64,000 bases of DNA from Daucus carota subsp. sativus (GCF_001625215.2 NC_030383.2:62610949-62674948), one strand, 5' to 3'. Numbered from the stretch's first letter, positions 1 through 13,306 are shown. The notes: generated from the sequence alone by a model not told the origin. Program-made: numbers and translations.

Positions 1-35
1 TATTCTATTGAGATTTTAAATTATGCTTTAAAATC

Positions 36-306
36 CGGTGGTATTCAATTGGGATTGTTTAAAATCCATTCAAATCTGATGGATTTTTTTTAATTTCATA
101 AAATGATGGATTTTGTGGCATTCTTCAGTGTATTTTAAGTTTTTTGAAATCCCACCAAAATCAATGGGATTTTGAAGCATTGTACCTAAATCTTATCAAC
201 TCTGCGACATTTTATCAAGAATCCGCACAAAATCAAAATCTCATACAATCCATTAAAATCCATAAACTAAAAACAATCCATTAAAATCCCAATCGAATAC
301 ACCCCC
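36..306. repeat. MITE with inverted ends, family unassigned
   Basis: The left end reads GGTATTCAATTGGGATT (from about 40) and the right end, reverse-complemented, reads GGGGGTGTATTCGATTGGG (to about 306), so this is a short terminal-inverted-repeat element of about 270 bp. Its interior is made of repeats of AATCCATT/AATGGATT in both orientations. Bases 1-30 contain a similar motif (ATTCTATTGAGATTTTAAA), suggesting part of a second copy cut by the window edge. No coding capacity. I could not define a target-site duplication, so the superfamily is open. Confidence 0.55.
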
Positions 307-2276
307 GTACTTTATTTTATTTGATAATAATAACATGTTTGTTGTAACGTCCTGATGATTATTTAACTTAAATAAGTGTGATAATTTTTTTGATTAAAAA
401 TTTACTGATCATAATTTTGATAATACTTTCGATAGACTTAACTATTATAACTATTTTCACTAAATTTTCACTTGCACTTACTCTAACTGCTTGTTCCTTA
501 ATTATTGAAAAGAAAAATATTCTTATTTCTCGATCAAAAGTACAATTGGTATATTTCTCATACGAACATCCCGAAAGTCCAATCTTCTGTGGATGAGGAA
601 AGGGGAGGGAGGGACTCGCCACAAAACTAATTTATCTTCCTCGAATATTTCTCTTTCAACTGCTCCGACTTTTCCTCATAAATGAATCAGACAACTTTTC
701 ATTATCTAATTAGAATTCATCTAATTATAAGACTCATTTTCATTTTCTAATTAGAACTCATCTAATAATTTATAATAGAATTTCAGATTTATTTTATGTG
801 ATTTTGATTTATTTATCTAATTCAATTAAGTCTCACTCAATTAATATTGTAATTATATTTGAATTACATAATTAATCTAAATTCATATTTTAAATTAATT
901 TTCTTCTAAGTATTCTCTATGTGTGATTATAGAATATATATTATAACATTCACAATAATTCTTTTTTTTCAATAATAAAATTATAAACGATGAACAGTAT
1001 ATGGTGATACATCAGTGCTATCCAAATAATAATAATTAATCGGTCTTAGATTAAGCTTCCATAACTAATATATGCTCTATATAATAACATAATTCTTATA
1101 ATACTGATATTACTGATTAAACTCGAGGCAAGATTATGTCACCTTCTTTATAATTCAATCTTTATAAATAAATAAACTCATATAAATCAAATTGACATTT
1201 GAGCAATAGTCTCATTCAATCAAGCGGCTATATATCGACCCTTAGAATTTGGTTGTTAAATTTTATCAAATCATTCATATTTCTCATAACATAATCATCT
1301 AATTTGACAAAAAAATTCAACAAATACAAATGAGTACCCAAAAATAACAACAGCAACCGATGATTGAGAGTCATTGGCTATAATAACAATATCAACCAAT
1401 GATTATTAATTGGAAGGTTGTTTAATTCTGAGTGTTTTGAAATTATGAATTTTGTTTATTCTAAATTCATACTTAATATTTGATTAAAAAAATAAATTTT
1501 AAAACTTATATCTCAAATCTCAAGATGAGTGTCTAAATACCAAAAGGTGTAGGTGCGTATGAGTGAGGGGTACGAAAATGAACTTTATTTCTCATATTTT
1601 TTTTATTTCTGTTTAAATAATTAAATATAAATATTTAATACAAATTAAATCAACTATTAAATTTATTTATACTATTTTTAATTTAAATTGATATTTTATA
1701 GTTTTTATTAAATATATTAATTACAATACTCTCGATTAATCACACAATCTCAAATTTATATGAATATTATATCACTCCATCAACCTAACCATCTTCCTGA
1801 ACGGATGAGCATCACATTTTCGTCACGCCCTGCGTTCTGACTTGACTTGACTTTTCAACGAATCGGGAAAAAATGTCTGGGTTGAAAAGCGAATAATTCA
1901 AGATATAGGCATATCGCTTTCATTGCTATCCTTATGCTCAGTTTATACTTATATAAGAGCCCAATCAAAAACAATGTTGAAAGCTCCCCTAACCCCATTC
2001 TTCTAAATAGCCTTCTAGAATCCCCCTCCTCCCTAATATTTCTATATCCGCTACCCGTATTATTTGACTTAATTTATAATTTATTTATATTCACAAATTA
2101 TAAATATATAAATATTTTTTATTAATAACTTTAAATTTTTGCCACACCTTCCTAATCTTATATACACCGTAAATTCTAGAAAAATGCTACGACATGCCTT
2201 CGATGCTCACTGGTAATTTTTTTTAAAGGAATTAATTCAATAATGAAAAGCTATAAGGCAACTACAATAACAATAA
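307..2276. other. AT-rich intergenic DNA, no gene seen
   Basis: Only short chance open frames of AT-rich composition occur here, none with a recognisable domain or splice-site pattern. No RNA gene was recognised. Confidence 0.6.
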
Positions 2277-2899
2277 GGGGGCATTTGGATTAATGTTGGG
2301 AATGGGAATGGAGGGTATGGAAATGGGAGTTAATGGGAATGGGAATGCAACCAAGGGATGGGAAGTGTATGATTTAACCACCTAAAAGGATTGGGGTTCA
2401 CATTCCATAATACCAAATAACTAATCCAAACACTTGTTATGAGATATTTAAGAGCATCTCCAACCATCTAAAACCCTTGGCTAAAATATGAGTTGGCATA
2501 CTTAAAATAAAAAATTTTAGTCAACAGCTCCAAAAACTCAACTCCAACCATGCTCACCTGTTGTCTATAAATTTAGCCAACCTCCTATGGATGGCTAAAT
2601 TTGTCGAACCTCTACAGGTCTGTAAGAAAATATGTAGGAAGATTGTACATCATTTATTACCATTTTGAACTGATATATTCTATTTTAACAATTTAAAATA
2701 TTAATAACATACTATTTTTAAATTATAGCCAACCAATATAGCCAATACCATTGAAGCAAAATGTCTTACAGGTTCAGCAAATTTTACATAATGTCTTACA
2801 GATCCAATTTAGCCAACGATTATAGCCAACGCTGTTGGAGATGCTCTAAGGTTCTGATTTCCGTTAACCGAGCTCATTAACCATGAACCAAACACCCCC
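2277..2899. mobile_element. PIF/Harbinger-like MITE carrying a nested second MITE
   Basis: The ends are GGGGGCATTTGG on the left and, reverse-complemented, GGGGGTGTTTGG on the right. They are flanked on both sides by TAA (2274-2276 and 2900-2902), the 3-bp target-site duplication expected of PIF/Harbinger (Tourist-like) elements. The element has no coding capacity. A second element (2452-2846) sits inside it, so the original insertion was only about 225 bp long. Confidence 0.75.
2452..2846. mobile_element. Nested Tourist-like MITE with GAGCATCTCCAAC ends
   Basis: Perfect inverted ends GAGCATCTCCAAC (left) and GTTGGAGATGCTC (right) are flanked by TAA at 2449-2451 and 2847-2849. This is the classic plant Tourist-like layout, 395 bp, non-coding. 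It lies wholly inside the element at 2277-2899, so it inserted later. Confidence 0.85.
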
Positions 2900-2902
2900 T
2901 AA

Positions 2903-5900
2903 GAGTCGAACAAACATAAGACAAATTATATCGCTGATTAATCTAGTTTTTATAAAAACACAATCAAACGATTTCGTGATATTGATCTATGTACATGTAT
3001 CGCTATCACCGAAACCCGTTTGAGCTATCAATCATAATTGCAATCCCATATATCGTAATTGCAATCTCATATTAATCTTTATCACCGGAACAAACCCTTA
3101 AAAATACGGCTGATCTAACGTTCTGGACATTGAATCACACCAAAACACACGCCAGTCTCTTATAAGTAAAGAATAATCAAAACCCAAATAAATTGGGAAC
3201 AAATCTCACCAAAAAAAAGATTTTCTCAGACGAAAAAACAATCTCGAAAGATAATCCTTACATGGATGAGGAGTATTATTGAAAAATAAGAATAAAGCAA
3301 AGAAATTAATGAATTTGGGTTTTTCACCGGGTGAAAACCGATGGAAATCCCTGCGGCGGCTAGGAAAAAAAAAAGATTTGCTAATCAGCTATAAGATAAG
3401 ATTAAGGAAAATAAACACTTCGATTAATATCGTTAACTAAGGACATAAATTTTTAAGTACTAATTATGCATATTTATCATAAAAAAAATATAATTACCTC
3501 GATATACTGCAGAACATCACCCGGCAAACACAGATATTAAACAAAATCTATGGCACTATAAAATTAAAAAAGCTAGTGCTTTTTAAGCACTTATTAAAGG
3601 TAAGTGAATCTAAGGAGGAATAAACAAGAGAGGTCAACAAAAGACGAAGCTACCGCAAGTGTCAATTAACTAAAAAGGAGGGCAGCAACAGAACAGGTTC
3701 ATGCATCGGTAATACCACACACATGTCCTTTGTGTATATATAATAACAGTCATTATTTACAAATAAAAAAAGTGAGTAATTCATAAATAATTTTCTGTTA
3801 ATCATATAAACAGATGAAATTAATGCTGATAATTTAAAATGGAAGAGTTTTAACAATTTAAAATTTCGAAGAAATCTACTATTTCTGATTATTTTACAAT
3901 ATCTCTGATTTATTATTATATATAATTTATTAATTAAATATTAACAAGTCATAGTTGTTTTCCTTTTTTATTTTTATTTTTAAGTAATTGTTTTCCTATT
4001 TTTGAACATAAGGAGCAGCAGTATTACTTTTTTATTGTGTCATTTTGTTTGTATACGTGTAGCCTGCTGATTGGCCTGACTGCTAATACACGTGGTCAGC
4101 TAGATTATTAAGTGAATTAATTATATACTCTATAAAGGGGGTTGAATCCATTACAAGTGGCAACCTTAATATAATTCGTGTGATGCAATAATAATTTCAG
4201 ATGATAATTTCGGATTATAAACGGAATATACGGAATCATATACGGACATATAATAAGTTTAGTGACCATGTACGATGAATCTGTATGTTTCAAAAAGTTG
4301 TGTGTGCCAGTTCGATCAGTCCCAAATGTTATTGGTCAGGTCTCTGTCCGAAAATATTAAACTAGGGTTTTCAGAATCTTTTTAATGAAGTTGAATTTAT
4401 CCACGAGGGCAACTGCAACTCAATCTAGGCTAAGTTCTTATGAATCTGATCAGGTCTTGCGATGACAAAAAAACCTACTTGCTATTTTGTTATTACTCGG
4501 AGGCACATGCATCACACATTTAATAATTCTTTCGGTTATTAATCTTTGTGGATCGAAGAATTATTTTAGTATTCGTGGGTTGATTTTTGTTATTGGGTGG
4601 CACAAATTTTTACCTATGTTGCGGGTTATAACATTGTGAAAAGTATTTGACAGTCATGAGAGTTAGGCCACTTGAGCCACAAGTCGAAATATATAAAATT
4701 GTTATTAATTTTAAAGTGAAAAGTATGTATTTGTCTAATAAAATTAATCTAAAATTAGAAATAAATTAAAAAGTTGATTTAAAATAAGAAACCAGTTTTA
4801 GATGTTTTCTCTTATGACTTAATTTAAAAAAATACGAAAATTACTTATAAATCATAAATTATCCATAAATCACTTTTATTTTTAATAACACATAAATTAT
4901 TAATAAGTCAAAATTATTCAAAAAGATATTTTAAAATTCTCCGCTTAGCATATTATAAAATCAGGTCAAATTATAAATTATAATTTTAAACTCAACTAAA
5001 CAATAATTCATCTTGATTAATAGCCATACGATATTCTCCGTCACATTTAACAAAAGATAAAAATTTAGAGAAACATAATACTAAATAATAATAATTTTTG
5101 ACAGAATTTTGAATGGAAAATTGGATAAACAACTAATCAATTGATCTTAATTCCCAACGCCCAACGTGAAAGAAACCCATCGAAGAGAACTAATGTACTA
5201 TTTTAAGGGCTATTCTACCACACTTACTAATTATGTCTTCCTAATATATGAGTGGCTGATATTAAGAGTTACAAATGCATTTCTCTGAACAATTTAAGCA
5301 AATTGAGCATGTGCGCATAAACAAAAAATTACTATATTCACATACAATGTATGTATCACAATTTTAATTTTGTGACGGCAATGACATCGAATATTGATAA
5401 GGGGAGTCATGAATCTATGCTCTCAATAATAGATCTCAGGTACATTCTTGTCTTGAAACGGTTGACTGGGTGCAGGTTTAAGTTATGCCAAATTATTAAT
5501 CTTACATTTCTAGAATACAGTATCTATATAGCTTCCTGCCAATTATTTGTCTACTTATTGGTAATATTTTGTTTTTTATAAAGATAATTTAAAATTAGTC
5601 CCTTCATGGTTATAAAACTTTAACTTTTCTAATATATTAAAATTTATATAGCTTTTATGATTATAATCATATACATTTCTAAACGGGATATAGAGCATGT
5701 TTGGCGTTGATTAAAGGGGAAGATTTAAATCATTTTCGTCAAAAAAAAACTCTATATGTGCAATAAGTTATAAGTTGATTTAAAATTAGAAATAAATCAT
5801 AAACTGATTTAAATTCAGAAATTAGTCGTATGTTATATTTCTTTTTGAACAGTTTAAAACATTTTTTGTTATATTTTTAATAAAAATCAATTTTATCACT

Positions 5901-7250
5901 CAAATAAATAATCTACCATAATATTATATTTTTAGTAGTTCATAATTTATCTATAATATAAAATTATTCAAACAAATAATTTAAATATCATATAATTTAA
6001 TTATATTTTTTAATATAAATCACAAATCATTATTTTAAATTCATCCCAACAAGTGTTCACCTTGTTTTGATAAAATTGGTTTGTTGTTTCTGTACTGACA
6101 CTGATCAGGTGAGGTTAATGGGGCATCAATACAGATGTCACATTATTTAAAAAGCTCTCACGCAATATGCAGAGTGCTCATTGGACAAGCATACCACTTG
6201 ACTTGGGGCTGTCTGCCAACTTGATACTACTATTTAAGTTTGAATCAGTTTAAATGTTTTTATTATTTTAGTTGATTGTTGGAATTTGTTTTTTTTCCTT
6301 TTTTTTACAGGTGGAATTTGTTTTTCTTGTTTACATTATTAAAGGCATTCTTCTGAATATATATAACAATTATATACACATTATAACTGTTAAATATTAG
6401 TCAATATATTAGTCGAATCTACGCTGATGCGTCTGTGCGGATAACATAATTTCATAAACTCATGGCCTTATCGTAACTAAATGAATTATATAAGATTTTT
6501 TAAATCTAATTTAGACACTCTCATCCTTCGACTATAATTATCAGAATGATTTTAATTTATGAATATTTTAACTCTCATTATGGATTTATTATCAGAATGA
6601 TTTTAATTTACAAAACTATTTCAGAAAAATGTATTCCCTCTATATGCTTTTTTGGTAAAAAAATTATTCCAAAATATCGAATTTCTCTCTTTTCAAAACA
6701 TTTTTTGAATATTTTTTTTAAAGATATTTCTAAACTAAAATTTTCAATACTCATAATACATGAATTAAACGTGACTGAAAAAAGAAATATTGGGATCATT
6801 TGGACAATTTTAAAAGAAGTGACTTTTTACTTTAAATAACAAAGTAGATTAAAAGTAATAACTGAATGAGTTAATAAAGTGTTTGGAAATGACGTAAATG
6901 TTTTTGAAGAAAAACTACAATTCTCACTTTCTTAAAAATAATTCTACATATTTACACATATCGATTAATAAAAGTAGGAACTAAACCAGCTTGTACTTTC
7001 TCTTAAAAAACGAGCGCATAAACTAACTGCTTATTGAACTGGATAACATAAATCAAATTAACATTTTCTTAAATAGATAAACAGGAATTATATTAACATT
7101 TTCTTCAACACGGGATTATCGTAGTAATTCCTTCTTATACTCTTCTGTTAGATGGTAGTATATTTTTATAAATTAAGAAAACTCTGTTCGGGATGTATCT
7201 TTATACATGATATGATTCATATGAATGGAAACTGATTTTCCTTTTAAAAA
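2903..7250. other. AT-rich intergenic DNA with decayed MITE remnants, no gene seen
   Basis: The stretch is strongly AT-rich and holds only short low-complexity open frames. Segments around 4690-5010, 5690-6060 and 6800-7040 share short motifs for non-autonomous elements (runs like AAGTTGATTTAAAATTAGAAATAAAT, abbreviated here to the shared core GATTTAAAATTAGAAATAA). They look like members of one hAT-like MITE family that recurs at 9240-9490 and 9945-10170, but I could not fix their ends. Confidence 0.45.
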
Positions 7251-7364
7251 AAAGCTGGGGGTGATGATCAATGAACTTTCAGTTCTTCGTCTATGCTTCC
7301 ATTTGACCATAATGTTCAAGTTCAACCTTCTAATGCACCTAGTCAAAAACTTCCCATCACGCGA

Positions 7365-7596
7365 CACGTGTATAATGACGTCATCATGAGTGCACTGCAG
7401 CCAAGCTGGGTCCCCAGCCGCCGGGATGAGGCCCCTCGTGTAATAAAACAACTAGCCACTTGTGTGGTCCCACACATATTAAGAAAAACAAAGTGGGACC
7501 CCCTTAGCCACACCCTACATTTTACAGATATTTAATTATTTACTAAAATAGTCCGATATAGACTTAAATAGTTCTCCTATTCATTGAGTATATAAA
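7365..7596 (+). promoter_or_regulatory. ERF promoter: G-box, TGACGTCA, GCC box and TATA box
   Basis: Upstream of the ERF start lie, in order, a G-box CACGTG (7365-7370), a palindromic TGACGTCA bZIP/TGA-factor site (7376-7383), a GCC box AGCCGCC (7416-7422) and a TATA box TATATAAA (7589-7596), about 90 bp before the ATG. The motifs stand in a GC-richer patch within AT-rich surroundings. TGA factors acting on TGACG elements and ERFs acting on GCC boxes are established for jasmonate/ethylene defence genes. That this gene is controlled in this way is inference. Confidence 0.65.
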
Positions 7597-7686
7597 GGGG
7601 GTCAGTGCACACAAACTTTGTCAACAACATCATCATCATCTACTCATATTATCCAATCTTCTTGAAATTCAGAGCTTAATTCAGCT

Positions 7687-8367
7687 ATGGATCCAACTTT
7701 CACTAGGTTTTCACCTATGGATTACTCGCCGCAATCCTCCTTTGGCTCGCAACCGGAGTCATTCGTGTCGTACGGGACGGATTTTGACCTTAGCGACCTC
7801 CCGTTCGACTTCAATGACTCCGAAGAAATGTTACTCTTCGGCATTTTATCAGGAACTCCTCCGCAAAATAATAATTCCTGTGTGGTCAAAGAAGAGGAGG
7901 TCAGTTCCAGTTCGGGTTCGGGTTCGGGTTCGAGTCTGAAGCTCGAAGAAGCAAAAAAGGAAAAGGCTTATCGAGGTGTTAGAAGACGGCCTTGGGGGAA
8001 ATTTGCTGCGGAAATAAGGGATTCGACGAGAAATGGGATTCGGGTTTGGCTAGGAACATTCGACGATGCTGAAACGGCTGCTATGGCCTATGATCAAGCC
8101 GCATTTTCGATGCGGGGCTCGATGGCCATCCTGAATTTTCCCGTGGAGAGAGTGAAGGAGTCACTCAAGGAGATGAAATGTGGCCTCGAAGAGGGTTGCT
8201 CGCCTGTGGTGGCATTGAAGAAAAAACATTCGATGAGGCGAAAATCGGTGAGTCGAAAAATAAAAAAGAAAGATAATCAAATGGAGAATGTGGTGGTTCT
8301 TGAGGATTTGGGTGCAGAGTATTTGGAAGAATTGTTGAGTTCTTCCGAAAGTGTTGGGTTTTGGTGA
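7687..8367 (+). CDS. Group IX ethylene response factor (ERF1/ORA59/ERF15 type)
   Basis: Intronless gene for a 226-residue nuclear transcription factor of the AP2/ERF superfamily, expected to bind GCC boxes. The single AP2/ERF domain spans about residues 94-152 (starts [18 protein letters not shown], includes the [18 protein letters not shown] block). The acidic, Leu-rich C-terminus around residues 203-216 ([14 protein letters not shown]) matches the EDLL activation motif of group IXc ERFs such as ERF1, ORA59 and ERF15. The N-terminus is acidic and Phe-rich ([21 protein letters not shown], a CMIX-1-like region; shown in part). A short SGSGSG run at about 76-82 comes from a TTCGGG hexamer repeat. 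The ATG follows a TATA box by about 90 bp. Orthology to the ORA59/ERF15 pair is also suggested by neighbours shared with Arabidopsis. Family assignment is very secure; the exact subfamily member is less so. Confidence 0.93.
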   Translation: MDPTFTRFSPMDYSPQSSFGSQPESFVSYGTDFDLSDLPFDFNDSEEMLLFGILSGTPPQNNNSCVVKEEEVSSSSGSGSGSSLKLEEAKKEKAYRGVRRRPWGKFAAEIRDSTRNGIRVWLGTFDDAETAAMAYDQAAFSMRGSMAILNFPVERVKESLKEMKCGLEEGCSPVVALKKKHSMRRKSVSRKIKKKDNQMENVVVLEDLGAEYLEELLSSSESVGFW

Positions 8368-8399
8368 GTATGAAGAATAAGAGTCTCGAATTGCAAGCA

Positions 8400-10257
8400 A
8401 ATAGTGTCGAGTTTCGAATATTTTAGTTCGTTTCTATATTATCTGATTTATGATTATGATATCTTTGTTTATTTGTATTTAGTATCTTATCCAATATGTT
8501 TATTTACCTCGTCTTTGCTCTTCAATTCAAAGTTGTTCTTGTTCTGCTACTTCTTCTGGAATTATTTTAGATGACCAATTCCTCCAAATATTTTAGAGTC
8601 GTCGCTGCTCTAAGAAGTGATCGACATTCAAAAAATAATTCTTAGCATATACCCGGTCGATTGGACTGTACAGTCTTACGCATCCTGTGTTTGCAAAAGA
8701 TACTCTCTCTGTTCTCATGATTGTTTACGCTTTGAGATTTCTGTTAATTATAGTTTCATAATTTTTTTAAAAAATTTTCTTTTTCAATATAGGTTTAAAA
8801 AATATATTTTAAAACTATATTTTAAATAAATATGAAAAAACGTGTCCAAAAATAACGTAAAAAAAATGAAGGCTTGAAGGGGACGGAGAGAGGATTAAAT
8901 TAAATTATAGTGACAGACCTCATGTGATGGCACGAGGAACAACTGTTTTGAGTTTTGACGTACCATTGTTTAAGATGATCTAAAATAAATATAATAGTAT
9001 CACAGACAAACTTATCTTAGTTACAAGGATGTATCCGTCCCATTAAATCTTTATAATGTTTTTATCTATTATTTGAAATATATATTAAAAAATTGTAAAA
9101 TATAATTTTATAATTTATTTTTAATTTTCTAATATAAAATTCTATATATTGAATTTTCATTCAATTTTTTTAATATAATTTATAAAACTATATTTCGTAA
9201 AAGGTTTAAAACACATGCTGAGCACTCCATCCAAATTATACCAACTCAGAGAGTCTCTTTGGCTGGATTTAAAGTTTGGACTTAGCCATTTTCGACTTTA
9301 AACTGAAAATGATTGTTTGTGTAATAAGTGAGATTGCTTAAAATTATAAATAAGACAGAGACTTTTTTCAAGTGACTTATTTTAATATTATTTTTTTATA
9401 AAATTTACCTATAAATCATAACTTTACTCGCAAAACATTACTATTTTATTATTTCAATTTTAATAATTTGTAAGTCATTAATAAGTAATGTCACGTTACA
9501 TTACAAGTATCAAATTTAAGTCAGTCAAACGGACTTTCAATCGAAAGAAGGGAGGGAAGATGATTTATAAGTATAAAATTAATAAAAGTATAGTTATATT
9601 CACACGAAGCAACTTTATATTGATCTGTTTTTCAGGTCTTTTCGACAAGCATAATAATTTAATTTTGAGCACAAAAAATATATATCGACACATATATAAA
9701 TAAATTAAATATTTAAAAGTGTTTGATTATTCATATTCTATAAATATTTCATATAATGATATATAATGCATCTGGTTACTTGACACATGTATAATTCAAC
9801 GTGTTATTTTTCCTTTCATTTTATGGAAGGTATTAATTTTAAATTGTTGATAAAAAATACATGAAATTGTATCTTTCACCAATAAATTACTTATATTAAG
9901 ATTTTATCATTCACCAAATCTTTCTATATATGCTATTTATAGGGGTCGTCTGAGTTAGTTTAAAAACAGTGACTTCCTACTTAAAATTAAAAAATAAGTA
10001 GAATTTAGAATTTAATTAATAATTATAAATTATTAATGAAGTGTTTGAAAAGGCAGAAATTGTAAATAAAATTAGCATTTTCTATTTTCAATTTCATTCC
10101 CACGATTTATTAAAATAATATATATATTTTTTATACAAACAAGTCAAGCGGGGGAGTCAAAAGTAGGGCAACGGAAGGAGCAACTTCCGTTGCCCTAACA
10201 TTGACGATTGTGGTGGACTGGCTATTATCCTTTTCTTTCTTTTTTGAAGATAAGCTA
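8400..10257. other. Intergenic DNA with MITE remnants, no gene seen
   Basis: This is the 3' flank of the ERF gene followed by AT-rich sequence. Parts at 9240-9490 and 9945-10170 resemble the hAT-like MITE remnants seen at 4.7-7.0 kb. The short open frames here have no recognisable domain. Confidence 0.45.
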
Positions 10258-10515
10258 CTCCCTTCATCCCCTTTTACATGTACATTTTATTTTTTGAGAA
10301 GTCAAATTGATCTATTTTTAACTAAACATTACAAATTATCCACTTATTATTTTTAAAATATGAAAGTTGCATATTAAAATAGATGAAATATACTTTCTAA
10401 TGGTATAATTTTTATTATTTTTCTCAATTATCTAATACATATAAAATTCAGTCAAAATATAGTTAATTTGACTAGTCAAAAGTCAAAATGGACATGTAAA
10501 AGGGGATGGAAGGAG
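10258..10515. mobile_element. Stowaway-like MITE (Tc1/Mariner type)
   Basis: Ends CTCCCTTCATCCCC (left) and GGGGATGGAAGGAG (right) are inverted repeats flanked by TA on both sides, the signature of Stowaway MITEs. 258 bp, non-coding. The interior (CATGTAAAA near the end, AGTCAAATTGA) is shared in opposite orientation with the copy at 39317-39574. Confidence 0.8.
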
Positions 10516-12585
10516 TATTATCCTTATATAAATATACGGAGTATCACAGAAATTAAAGTAAGTTCAAAGTTAAACGAAAATATGGACGATTTTGAGTGTC
10601 GAGTAATGTAAGAATAGATATTGGCAGGGACAGGTTTGTCGCCTCCGTTGTTTCTCTCGTAGCCTGTCAAACAATGCTGACTTTGTATGAGCAAACACAC
10701 ATCAATACATTTTGACATCTTGGTCCCATTCTCTACGTGCGGTTCAATAATATTGTCGATAACAATAATATATGAATTTTTATAATTTCTATATATTCAA
10801 ATTACAATATTCATAATTATAGTTACGTCACTATTAAATAATTGCATGCTCATTCCTGTACTACTTTATACCTGACAAGAAATAAAATAGCAAAAACACC
10901 ATTAGTAAGTGTTAATTAAATGATTTTAATTTACATTTCACTGGTTCCAAATCTAATTTAATTATAAATAGAATGTATTTTTTTTTTTGCCACACAATAG
11001 AATGTATTATTAAAATACCCAAAATGATGCAAAGAAAAAAGGGTTTCAAATCGTCAACTAGAATCTGATTGTGAAACAAAGAACGAGTTATTGAATAGCA
11101 GTTTTGTTTCAAATCGCTTAGCCTAATATTCAAAACTACCAATTATATCACTTGATAACAAAGCAACAAATGTCCCCAAAATATGAGTGATTTTTCGTTG
11201 TGAAATTTGAGTTCCTATAATATTCACTCTCGTTCTAGAATCGATGCGAGACTTACAAATTTCTCAAAATATCATATCAATCATTCCACATGAATAAAAG
11301 CAAAAGTCTTGGGCCAATCTTAAAAATGGTTCTCCTGCTCATTCTTTGTCTACTGGTTCTAGGTTAAGCCTTACAGATATATCATATGTGTATGCTATAT
11401 ATTTATTAATATTATATTTTTTATAAAATATATAGAATTTCGGTTAACCGCGGTTAAAAAGCCGAAAAATCTCAGATTATCGAAAACCGAATCAAAATAT
11501 AACTATCAATTAATTGGATCGAAATATAAATAATGATTAACCGAATCAAAATTAATTTGATTACTCAATATGATTTCCGGTTAACCGAACCGAATTTATG
11601 GCATGAGACTTGATTAATATTAAGTCTTTATTTATCAAAAGTTATCATAGTCTTTCCGGCCCCTACCGACACATTTCATGTATAATCAATGTTAAATCTT
11701 TACTTATCCAGTAAATCACAATCCTTCTGGCCCCTCCTACTGATTCAGTGTTTCCGTTGGTGCGAATTGAATGACAAACACTGTGTCCACTGTCCAGCAT
11801 CACATAATTTGGAGTTTATAATACGAGCACTTCAAAGTCATAATTACCAAATATGGTAGTGTATAATTCAGTTCTATTTAGCACCATAATATTGTTAAAA
11901 ATTTTGTGACAGTGAAGTTTCATGTTTCAAAAAGATAAATTTAGTGGAGCGAGGCTTCTCACCATACGTGTTAAGAGTAATATCGTAGTTGCAGTTGCCT
12001 GCACGTTTAGAACTCGAAGAAATTGCTTTGCATATCACATCGAATTCTAGTCTAATACTTTTAGGATAATACTAGAGACTCAAAATTTATCCTAAAATAT
12101 TTAAAGAAAAATTAAAGAATGAAATTCCTAATAATAATATGATAATAGACCCATTATATATACATACTTAGGCGAACATTACAGAGAGGGACTCCTATAT
12201 GGAGTTACTTATGCGCCACTATAAATCATCAATTTTATTATAAATTCTGTTATAAAATACATATAAAACGTGATTCTAATATAGAATATTATAAAATATA
12301 TCTATTTTAAGTAATTTAACACTTAAAATTTGATAAAAAAAATATTTTCGAAACTGATTCTACAACAGAATAATTCTAGATGATTATTATTTTGTTACAG
12401 AATCATGTTGAGATATTGCATAATTTTAGATGATCTTTGGAATAAAAAAATTGTATAACTTCGTTTTCGGTTTAATAATCAAAATTTGTAATTATATTTC
12501 ATAAAAATATAATAAAATATATATTATGTGTATATTAATAATGATGTGCTACGTAACAGGGTATGCTATGCTACCCACACTGTGT
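10516..12585. other. AT-rich intergenic DNA, no gene seen
   Basis: No supported gene. Around 11440-11600 there is a cluster of CGGTTAACCG and AACCGAA motifs in both orientations, typical of decayed inverted-repeat elements. I could not set borders. Confidence 0.45.
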
Positions 12586-13306
12586 GGTGAGCAAAACCGG
12601 ATATCCGGTCCGGTTATGAATTATAAACCGGATATCCGGTTTTTCGGATCACTAAATATTCATTCCGGTTCCGGTTCCGGTTAAACCGGATATCCGGATA
12701 TTCGGATATCCTTTTAAATCGGATCGGAAAACGGATTATCCGGATCCGTTTCTTCTCCGAAAATCTGCAGTACTACATTTTGATTTAAATAGGTTTCTAA
12801 CATTTAACTTCACTCCTTGCACAACTATAAAAAAAAAAAAAAGCAGACTCCAATGACAGTGAATATGTCAACTAAAATTGGTAGCCATTCCTGCATATAA
12901 GAGTGCTATGTAATAACTAATACTCTACTAATAAATGAATTTATCTGTAAAGGGTTTGTGAATGACAATTATTCCATAGAACATCTCAAAATTAACTACT
13001 CAGAGAACTCCACAACTTAATCTGCATGCGTTTGTAAAGTTATAATGAACCCCTCAAAGTCTAGGATCCATTTTATATATTATTTACAATAATATTATTA
13101 TTTAAAAAAAATAAAACCGGATCGGATCCGGATATCCGGTTTCCTATATATATGTGATCCGGATCCGAATCCGAATTTTTAGAAAAAAATCGGATCGGAT
13201 ATCCGGTCCGGTTTATTCGGATCGGATATCCAAATTTCCGGATTTTTTAAACCGGATACCGAATCGGAAAATCGGATAATCCGGATTTCGGATTTTTGTG
13301 CTCACC
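12586..13306. mobile_element. Inverted-repeat element dense in CCGGATATCCGG palindromes
   Basis: The left end reads GGTGAGCAAAACCGGATATC and the right end, reverse-complemented, reads GGTGAGCACAAAAATCCG. Both arms (12590-12740 and 13115-13300) are packed with CCGGATATCCGG, GGTTCCGGTT and ATCCGGAT units, each itself palindromic, around an AT-rich centre of about 370 bp. No coding capacity. The flanks do not show a clear target-site duplication, so the superfamily is not assigned. Confidence 0.65.

Noticed and set aside
7173-7535. Two overlapping open frames on opposite strands in the ERF promoter
   Set aside because: They cover the promoter motif cluster and show no family similarity; the slightly higher GC content there lengthens chance frames.
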